A program made the position numbers and the translations under genes. From Paractinoplanes brasiliensis (GTDB lineage Bacteria > Actinomycetota > Actinomycetes > Mycobacteriales > Micromonosporaceae), in contig NZ_SNWR01000001.1 in NCBI RefSeq assembly GCF_004362215.1, positions 5,314,001-5,378,000 of the forward strand: a stretch of DNA of 64,000 nt, in the 5' to 3' direction. The notes beneath the pieces were generated by a model. It had not been told where the DNA came from. It ran no database searches and saw only the letters and a program-made list of their open reading frames with translations. Below are positions 58,312-64,000 of this stretch, one piece after another. Each line of letters opens with the position of its first letter. Position 1 is the first letter of the stretch.

Positions 58312-59401
58312 CGTGCTGGACAGGCTGCTGGGCTGGTGGGAGGCGGGCGAGCCGGTCGGGCTGGCCACGGTGACGGCGACCTGGTCGAGCGCGCCCCGCC
58401 AACCGGGCGCGGCCCTGGTCGTCGGCCCCGGCGGCGAGGTGGTGGGCAGTGTGTCCGGCGGGTGCGTCGAGGGCGCGGTCTACGAGCAGTGCCTCGAGGT
58501 GGTCGAGAGCGGCCAGGCCCGTACGCTGCGCTACGGCATCAGCGACGACGACGCGTACGAGGTCGGCCTGACCTGCGGCGGAATCATCGAGCTGCTGGTC
58601 GAACGGGTCGACCGGGAGTCGTTCCCGCAGTTGCCCGAGCTGGCCGCGGCGATCGGGCAGTCGCGACCGGTGGCGCTGGCGACCCGGCTCGACGACGCGC
58701 GCCACCTGCTGATAACGCCCGACGAGCGCACCGGCACGCTCGGCGCCGACCGTGTCGACGACGCCGTGACCGACGACGGTCGCGGGCAACTGGCCGCGGG
58801 ACGTACGGGTGTACTCCACTACGGACCGTCCGGCGAGCGCCGCGGTGAAGGACTCTCCGTGCTGGTCGCCTCGTTCGCGCCCCCGGCCCGGATGCTCGTC
58901 TTCGGCGCCACCGACCACGCCGCCGCGACCGCCCGCATCGGGTCGTTCCTCGGCTATCACGTGACCGTCTGCGACGCGCGGCCCGTGTTCGCCACCGCCC
59001 GCCGTTTCCCCTCAGCCGGCCAGGTGGTGGTCGACTGGCCGCACCGCTATCTCAACGCCGAGGCCGAGGCGGGCCGGATCGACGAGCGGACCGTCCTGTG
59101 CGTGCTGACCCACGACCCCAAGTTCGACGTCCCGGTGCTCGAGGTAGCGCTGCGCCTGCCGGTCGCGTACGTGGGGGCGATGGGTTCCCGCCGCACCCAC
59201 GACGACCGCACCAAACGCCTGCAGGAGGCCGGCCTGTCCGACGCCGACCTGTCCCGGCTTGCCTCCCCGGTCGGCCTCGACCTGGGCGCGCGCACCCCGG
59301 AGGAGACCGCGGTCAGCATCGCCGCCGAGATCGTGGCCCTGCGCTGGGGCGGCACCGGCGCCCGCCTGACCACGACCGACGGCCGCATCCACGCCGAGTA
59401 G
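58304..59401 (+). CDS. XdhC/CoxI-family molybdenum-cofactor maturation protein
   Basis: A 365-residue protein with the XdhC N-terminal domain (VTATWSSAPRQPGAALVVGPGGEVVGSVSGGCVEGAVYEQC) and a C-terminal Rossmann domain (RMLVFGATDHAAATARIGSFLGYHVTVCDARP, VAYVGAMGSRRTHDDR). XdhC proteins bind and sulfurate molybdenum cofactor before its insertion in xanthine dehydrogenase or CO dehydrogenase. The overlap with the MobA-like gene suggests joint production. The target enzyme must be encoded elsewhere. Confidence 0.92.
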   Translation: MRDVLDRLLGWWEAGEPVGLATVTATWSSAPRQPGAALVVGPGGEVVGSVSGGCVEGAVYEQCLEVVESGQARTLRYGISDDDAYEVGLTCGGIIELLVERVDRESFPQLPELAAAIGQSRPVALATRLDDARHLLITPDERTGTLGADRVDDAVTDDGRGQLAAGRTGVLHYGPSGERRGEGLSVLVASFAPPARMLVFGATDHAAATARIGSFLGYHVTVCDARPVFATARRFPSAGQVVVDWPHRYLNAEAEAGRIDERTVLCVLTHDPKFDVPVLEVALRLPVAYVGAMGSRRTHDDRTKRLQEAGLSDADLSRLASPVGLDLGARTPEETAVSIAAEIVALRWGGTGARLTTTDGRIHAE

Positions 59402-59422
59402 GCGCCGTCCCCGGGTGACCGG

Positions 59423-60079
59423 TCACGAAGCGCGCAGGCGACGTTCGTTGATCTCCCACGTCATCACGTACAGCCGGATCATCTGGGCCAGGCTCTCGCC
59501 GGTGTCGAAGGTGAGCACGACGTGCCGGCCCGGGTCGCCGTGCGGGGCCTCGCGCACCGTGAGGATCGTCCCGGCCACCTCGACCTCGCCCGCGGCGCCG
59601 AGGGAGACGGCGGCGTTCAGCTCGTCGCCCGGGGCCAAGACGGCCGGTTCGTCGATCCAGCAGCGCAGGCCGCCCTCGCTGATGTCGAGCAGGGCGCCCA
59701 CGAGGTGGGTCTCGGCGCCGGCGGCCGTGAGCCGGACGGGGACGCCGCCCCCGCCACGGACGTACTCACGGCGGTTGCTCTGACGCGGGGCCTCGACGGG
59801 AGCGAGCCGCCAGCGGAACGGCGGCTCGTCGGAAAGGTCGACCAGGCGGCTGGGGAGCACGATGCGCGTACGCGGTGTCGCCCAGAAGACGTCGAACTGC
59901 TGGCCGGGCCTGAACCCGGCCGGGCCGGCCGTCTCGAGCGGCGCGGCGACCGTGAAGGTCTCGCCGTCGACCGATTCGAGACGCGACCGGAAGTTCACTC
60001 CCTCGCCGAGCACGAGAAACATGGGCGAGCCGACGGCGGGAAGCTCGATGGCGGTGGCAGGGGAAACCACAACAGTCAT
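59423..60079 (-). CDS. PilZ-domain protein, YcgR-like
   Basis: A 218-residue cytoplasmic protein. An N-terminal YcgR-like flagellar-brake-type domain (about 1-95) precedes a PilZ domain with RQSNRREYVRG (the RxxxR motif) and LDISEGGLRCWID (the D/NxSxxG motif), which together bind cyclic di-GMP. It would link c-di-GMP to an unknown surface or motility function. The ATG at 60079 has GAGGTG about nine bases upstream; a GTG at 60091 would add four residues. A 21-nt gap separates its stop from the convergent XdhC stop. Confidence 0.87.
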   Translation of the reverse strand: MTVVVSPATAIELPAVGSPMFLVLGEGVNFRSRLESVDGETFTVAAPLETAGPAGFRPGQQFDVFWATPRTRIVLPSRLVDLSDEPPFRWRLAPVEAPRQSNRREYVRGGGGVPVRLTAAGAETHLVGALLDISEGGLRCWIDEPAVLAPGDELNAAVSLGAAGEVEVAGTILTVREAPHGDPGRHVVLTFDTGESLAQMIRLYVMTWEINERRLRAS

Positions 60080-60175
60080 GGGAAGGTGCACCTCGCGGCA
60101 GGGGATCCGGTCGAGGCTCCTGATCGGCCGCGGGCGCCGGGACGTGAGTGTTTCGCCGAGCGAAGAGGGCTCAGG

Positions 60176-61519
60176 TCACCGGGACGTGACCAGACCCCGC
60201 ACGGCGGCCAGGCCCAGCGCCGTACGGGGGCGGTAGGCGGTGGTCCAGAGCCCGCCGTGGGCCGCCGACACTGCCTCGTCCTGCCACGCGGCAGGGGCGG
60301 CCGGGCGGGGCTTGCGGAGCTGGTGCACCAGCAGCAGGGCCATCAGGCGGTTCGCGGTGGCCGGCTCGAAGATCTCGACGTCGAAGAGGTGGGCGCCCGC
60401 GTACGCGGCGGCCAGCAGGCGGTTGCTGGTGACCGACCGGGTGCGGGTCGGCGGCGCCACGGCGAAGCTGACCACGCCCTCACGCCGGGTCACCGACGCC
60501 CGCCAGCGCTGGATGCGTTTGGCCAGCGCGTAGTTCGGGCCCTGCTGCGGCACCAGGCTGTCGTTGATCGCCTCGCCGGCGTAGTTGGGTTGCAGCAGCC
60601 GCCCGCCCGAGAGCGCGCCGGTCACCCGGGCCCGGCGCGAACGCGACTCGAAACGCGACCTCGACAGAGCAACCGCACCCGGCGGCACCGCGAAGACATC
60701 CGTCGGTGTGGCCAGAAAGGCGAGGGCCACATCGTCGCGGCGTTCGCGCAGGCGCACAGCTAGAGCGTCGACGGCCACCGAGAGCTTCGCGTACGCCGGC
60801 CCGGGCGCGTACACGTAGTTGCCCAGCACCAGCCGCCCCTCGATGCCTTCGAGCCAGTGCGCGACGGCGCCCAGCTCGGCCAGCAGGTCGGCGCCCGGCG
60901 CGCGACCGGGCCGCACGGGGGCGATCAGGCGGCCCGCGCCCGGCACGGCCGCGACCCGCTCCCACACCCGCGGCAGGTCAACCGCGACGACCGTGCCGCC
61001 CCACGCCAGCACGGCGGGCAGCGGGCCCATCTCGGCGCCCGCGCCCAGCATGACGAGCCGCTGGTCGGAAAGGTCAAGCCAGTCCGGGTTGGCGGCGACC
61101 TCCCGTACGGCGTCGGCGCACGACTGCTCGATCACACCCGCGGCCGTCCACGCCTCCAGCCGCCGCAGCAACTCCGCGCCGCGCAGCGCCTGCCCCCGAT
61201 ACGGCAGCACCACCTCGGTCTCGCGAGGCGCGTCACCGTCGACCGTGATCGTCTCGAACGGCTGCGACGGCGGTGCGATCTCGACCGGCATGCGCGAGCG
61301 CACCGACGCCAGGCCGGCCGCCGCGATGTCGTACCCGTCGGGCAGGCCCGCCGACATCAACGCCCGGAACGGCCCCAGGTAGCCGCGCCGCCAGTCCGTC
61401 ACGGCGAGCGTGGCGTCGGCGGCGGCGGGATCGGCCACCCGCAGGGCGTCGGCGACCACGTGCCGGCCGAAGGAAGCGCTGCTGCGACGGCCGGACTCGT
61501 CCACGGGGAAGTCGATCAC
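60176..61519 (-). CDS. Hypothetical protein with Rossmann-like methyltransferase core
   Basis: A 447-residue protein of unknown function. The central part has DLSDQRLVMLGAGAEMGPLPAVLAWGGTVVAVDLPRVWERV (about residues 155-195), a glycine motif and following acidic strand like class I methyltransferases or dehydrogenases. Flanking regions hold Arg-rich helices (SRSRFESRSRRARVTG) and a C-terminal helical part. The GTG at 61519 is strongly suggested by TACTGT six bases upstream. No pathway neighbour explains it. It could be an enzyme with a bound nucleotide cofactor. Confidence 0.75.
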   Translation of the reverse strand: MIDFPVDESGRRSSASFGRHVVADALRVADPAAADATLAVTDWRRGYLGPFRALMSAGLPDGYDIAAAGLASVRSRMPVEIAPPSQPFETITVDGDAPRETEVVLPYRGQALRGAELLRRLEAWTAAGVIEQSCADAVREVAANPDWLDLSDQRLVMLGAGAEMGPLPAVLAWGGTVVAVDLPRVWERVAAVPGAGRLIAPVRPGRAPGADLLAELGAVAHWLEGIEGRLVLGNYVYAPGPAYAKLSVAVDALAVRLRERRDDVALAFLATPTDVFAVPPGAVALSRSRFESRSRRARVTGALSGGRLLQPNYAGEAINDSLVPQQGPNYALAKRIQRWRASVTRREGVVSFAVAPPTRTRSVTSNRLLAAAYAGAHLFDVEIFEPATANRLMALLLVHQLRKPRPAAPAAWQDEAVSAAHGGLWTTAYRPRTALGLAAVRGLVTSR

Positions 61520-61525
61520 GGCGAG

Positions 61526-61531
61526 ACAGTA
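61526..61531 (-). promoter_or_regulatory. -10 box TACTGT for leaderless gene at 61519
   Basis: On the minus strand TACTGT ends six bases before the GTG at 61519 and decides that start, since the frame is open for another 165 nt. Confidence 0.5.
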
Positions 61532-61672
61532 CCCGGGTTTCTGCCTCAGCCCTCCTGCCCCGGTCTCCTGCGTTGGGTCTCCTACCCAAGGAGGATGCGG
61601 CCTCCCACCGCCGGTCGCCGGTGGGGCCCGCGGGCGGGCGATCAGGCCCCCTGACCACGCGACGCTGCGGTC

Positions 61673-63121
61673 ATGAGATGGCACCGACCGCTCCTGGTCC
61701 TCACCGCCGCCATGGCCGCGCTGACCCTGATCACCGTCGTCGGGATCGTCGCCGACGACCGCACCCTGCTCGGCGCCCCCGTCTGGCTCAAACCGTTCAA
61801 GTTCGCGATCTCGTTCGCCGTCTACGCCCTCACGCTGGCGTGGATGCTGGCCGTGCTGCCCCGCCGCAACCGCTTCGCCGACTGGTCAGCCACCGTCATC
61901 GTCGGCGTCTCGGTCATCGAGGTCGCCATCATCACCTTCCAGGCCGCGCGCGCCCACCGCAGCCACTTCAACGACTCCAACCCGTTCGACGAGCGTCTCT
62001 GGTCGATCATGGGCACTTCGATCCTGGTGCTGTTCCTCGCGCACCTCGCCATCGGAGTGGTAGCCCTGATCCAGCGCATCCCCAACCCCGTAGCCGCGTA
62101 CGCGATCCGCCTCGGACTGCTGCTGTCGCTGCTCGGCATGCTGGCCGCGGTGCCGATGGTGACCCCGCTGCAGAACCCGGGAATCGAGGGCATCTCGGGC
62201 GCCCACGCTGTCGGGGTGCCCGACGGCGGCCCCGGCCTGCCCGTCACCGGCTGGAGCACCACCGGCGGCGACCTGCGCATCGGGCACTTCGTGGGCATGC
62301 ACGGCCTGCAGTTCCTGCCCCTGCTGGCGATCCTGCTGACCCGGCGAACCCGCCTGCACGAACGGGCCCGCGCCCGCCTCATCCTGGTGGCCGGCGCCGC
62401 GTACGCGGGAATGGTGGTGCTCCTGACCTGGCAGGCGTTGCGCGGTCAGCCCCTGCTGCGCCCGGACGCCCTGACCCTGCTCGCGCTGGCCGCCCTGGTC
62501 CTGCTCACGGCCGCCGCCACCCTCACCGTCCTCAACACAAACCAATCGGCAAGCGCTCCCACCGTTCTCGGCTCGAGCCAATCCGTGGGTGCTCCTGCCG
62601 CGCCCCCGCGCGCCCCGCAACCGGTCGTTCTCGGCTCGTCTGTGGGTGCTCCCGCCGTTCTCGGCTCGTCCGTGGGCGCTCCCACCGTCCTCAGCTCGGA
62701 CCGGTCCGCCGACGCCCAAACCGTGATCGGGTCGCCCCCAACCGCAGACGACGTCCGGTGGAGCCCAACCGCGGCCGACGCCCAGGCGGACCCGACCGCA
62801 GCCGGCGCTCAGACCATGGTCCAGCCGAACCGGACCGCCGTCGGCGACACAGTGATCGAGCCGAACCGGACCGCCGTCGGCGACACAGTGATCGAGTCGA
62901 ACCGCAGCGCCGCCCCGGCACCCCACACCGCGACCGCCTCAGACCCTGCCACCGCCGCCCCGGCCACCCGCACCGTGATCAACTCAAACCGGAGTGAACA
63001 GAGTCCCACCCACCCGGGGGGCCACCTCCCCGCTGAGGATTCTGCCGGAGAACACCGATCTCTGCCGACCTCCGACGGCGACCTGTGGACAACTCCGCGC
63101 CTGTGGACAACGCGGAAGTGA
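61673..63121 (+). CDS. Membrane protein with repetitive C-terminal tail
   Basis: A 482-residue protein. Residues 1-285 form about seven membrane helices (VWLKPFKFAISFAVYALTLAWML, RIGHFVGMHGLQFLPLLAILL, PLLRPDALTLLALAALVLLTAA) and look like a conserved actinobacterial membrane family of unknown function. The next 195 residues are low complexity: SSVGAP, PNRTAVGDTVIE and similar repeats. They end in LWTTPRLWTTRK, which is the translation of a DnaA-box-like pair. The tail seems to be repeat DNA that stayed in frame rather than a folded domain. Confidence 0.78.
   Translation: MRWHRPLLVLTAAMAALTLITVVGIVADDRTLLGAPVWLKPFKFAISFAVYALTLAWMLAVLPRRNRFADWSATVIVGVSVIEVAIITFQAARAHRSHFNDSNPFDERLWSIMGTSILVLFLAHLAIGVVALIQRIPNPVAAYAIRLGLLLSLLGMLAAVPMVTPLQNPGIEGISGAHAVGVPDGGPGLPVTGWSTTGGDLRIGHFVGMHGLQFLPLLAILLTRRTRLHERARARLILVAGAAYAGMVVLLTWQALRGQPLLRPDALTLLALAALVLLTAAATLTVLNTNQSASAPTVLGSSQSVGAPAAPPRAPQPVVLGSSVGAPAVLGSSVGAPTVLSSDRSADAQTVIGSPPTADDVRWSPTAADAQADPTAAGAQTMVQPNRTAVGDTVIEPNRTAVGDTVIESNRSAAPAPHTATASDPATAAPATRTVINSNRSEQSPTHPGGHLPAEDSAGEHRSLPTSDGDLWTTPRLWTTRK
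62564..62896 (+). repeat. In-frame 30-bp and 36-bp coding repeats
   Basis: GTTCTCGGCTCGTC-type 30-bp units start at 62627 and 62657, with a related copy at 62564. An exact 36-bp unit encoding PNRTAVGDTVIE occupies 62825-62860 and 62861-62896. Both periods are multiples of three, so copy-number change would keep the frame of the membrane protein. Confidence 0.88.
63084..63110 (-). other. Third pair of DnaA-box-like sites
   Basis: TGTGGACAA is at 63084-63092 and 63102-63110, 18 bp apart, the same spacing as the pair at 29366 and with a similar spacer (AACTCC). It lies inside the last codons of the membrane-protein gene. Confidence 0.55.
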
Positions 63122-63137
63122 TCCTGGCCGAACCGCC

Positions 63138-63143
63138 TAGGCT
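63138..63143 (+). promoter_or_regulatory. -10 box TAGGCT for leaderless kinase gene
   Basis: TAGGCT ends seven bases before the ATG at 63151 and equals the box of the 56494 gene. Confidence 0.5.
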
Positions 63144-63150
63144 CACCGTC

Positions 63151-64000
63151 ATGGGCTGGCTCGGACGTCTCTTCGACAAGCGGGACACCTGGGCGCGCAT
63201 GATCCTGCTCGACCTCACCGGGGTGAGCTACCTGCTCTTCAACCCGGACGAGCGTTATGCGCCCACGGTGACCCAATGGGTGCTCGCCGTGCTGGCGTTT
63301 GTCCTGCTCCCGCTGCTGGGGCGCCGGCCGTTCGCCAACCTGCTCGTGCAGACCGTTCTGCTCGTCATCGCGTACGTGCTGATCGACGACATCACGATCA
63401 ACCAGGTCGGCAGCAGTTGGGCGCTGGGCGAGCTGGTGGTCTGGGCCGGCCGCACCCGCACCTTCGTGGCCGGCGCCGCGCTGCTCACCGTCGTGCACGT
63501 CGCTTTCGACGTGCTGCCCGGCGACGAACGGCTCAACGACGCCATCTTCAGCCTGGTCATCCCGATCGGGCTGCCGGTCCTGCTGGGCCTGGTGGTGCGC
63601 ACCTCGCGTGAGCTCAGCCGCCAGGCCGAACACCGGGCCGCCATGGAGAGCCGCGCCGCCCGGGCGGACGAGCGCAGCGCGATCGCCCGCGAGCTGCACG
63701 ACGTCGTCGCCCATCACGTGGCGTCGATGGTGCTGCGGGTCGGTGTGGCGCGGCACGTGATTCCCGACATCGATCCACGGGTCGGTGAGGTGCTCGACGA
63801 CGTGCACGGCACCGGCACGACCGCGCTGGCCGACCTCCGGCGGCTGGTCGCGCTGCTGCGGGACGACGGCCAGGTGCAGGACGCGACGGCCACCGCGATC
63901 GAACCGGGTTCGTTGCCTGCCGCGCTGGGCTCGGCCGTGGACACCGCGCGGCGTGCCGGGATCACTGTCGAGGCCGATGTCGACGATGCGGTGGGGGCGA
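63151..64000 (+). CDS. Sensor histidine kinase, NarL type (partial)
   Basis: The gene runs off the right edge after 283 codons. The N-terminal 155 residues hold about four or five membrane helices. The dimerisation domain follows with phosphoacceptor His183 in ERSAIARELHDVVAHHVASMVLRVGVARH, the HisKA_3 type used with NarL-class regulators. LADLRRLVALLRDD is the second helix of that domain. The ATPase domain begins after it and is cut off, so a response regulator gene is expected further right. It is a second kinase of the class seen at 31244, but clearly different in sequence. Confidence 0.88.
   Translation, partial: MGWLGRLFDKRDTWARMILLDLTGVSYLLFNPDERYAPTVTQWVLAVLAFVLLPLLGRRPFANLLVQTVLLVIAYVLIDDITINQVGSSWALGELVVWAGRTRTFVAGAALLTVVHVAFDVLPGDERLNDAIFSLVIPIGLPVLLGLVVRTSRELSRQAEHRAAMESRAARADERSAIARELHDVVAHHVASMVLRVGVARHVIPDIDPRVGEVLDDVHGTGTTALADLRRLVALLRDDGQVQDATATAIEPGSLPAALGSAVDTARRAGITVEADVDDAVGA

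Overview
The window is high-GC actinobacterial DNA. GC-rich codons, frequent GTG starts, 4-nt ATGA/GTGA overlaps and frequent CGTACG words all suggest a soil actinomycete of the Micromonosporaceae, perhaps an Actinoplanes relative. That placement is inference from style and gene content; no rRNA, tRNA, phage, insertion sequence or CRISPR array is visible. Roughly 53 genes look real. At least thirteen have a TAnnnT box 6-8 nt before the start codon and no Shine-Dalgarno, the signature of leaderless transcripts, and this fixes several starts.

Layout. 1-4.65 kb: two small hypotheticals, an alpha/beta hydrolase divergent from a MarR regulator with two operator-like repeats between them, a secreted GH64 beta-1,3-glucanase and a membrane-anchored hypothetical. 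4.6-10.8 kb (minus strand): a three-gene operon encoding a GCS2-type carboxylate-amine ligase fused to an ATP-grasp domain, an asparagine-synthetase-like amidotransferase and an S9 peptidase. It resembles the N-acetylglutaminylglutamine amide cassette in logic but has a different ligase and hydrolase, and it is my best candidate for an undescribed pathway. 11-17 kb: a sugar-nucleotide epimerase, a SulP transporter fused to carbonic anhydrase, an NmrA-like reductase, a secreted two-repeat protein and a YchJ protein.

17.3-27 kb is a carbohydrate locus: LacI regulator, binding lipoprotein, two ABC permeases, GH13 alpha-glucosidase and a large secreted GH87 alpha-1,3-glucanase. Together with the GH64 enzyme it suggests attack on fungal or bacterial glucans, with import and intracellular hydrolysis of the alpha-glucosides. 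27-32.9 kb: hydrolase, a precise 16-bp tandem repeat array, Gfo/Idh oxidoreductase, methyltransferase, YqeB-like protein and a NarL-type two-component system. 32.9-39.6 kb: a minus-strand glycan operon (two GT4 glycosyltransferases, an alpha/alpha-toroid protein, a GH130 enzyme) divergent from a second GH13 glucosidase.

39.6-49.4 kb: lipoprotein, CocE-like hydrolase with divergent TetR regulator, PGRP-type amidase, quinone oxidoreductase, a KDPG aldolase/KDG kinase operon and small proteins. 49.3-56.4 kb: an ECF sigma factor coupled to a DGPF protein, an S66-fold protein that lacks its catalytic residues, isochorismatase with a GlxA-type regulator, a broken HAD gene, a lipoprotein, dienelactone hydrolase, and RtcB coupled to a truncated prfH. 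56.5-64 kb: epimerase, a degenerate tandem array, a MobA-like/XdhC pair, PilZ protein, a Rossmann-like hypothetical, a membrane protein with an expanding repetitive tail, and a histidine kinase cut by the window edge.

Non-coding structure is rich: five tandem or dispersed repeat tracts and three paired TGTGGACAA sites that match the actinobacterial DnaA box on the opposite strand.
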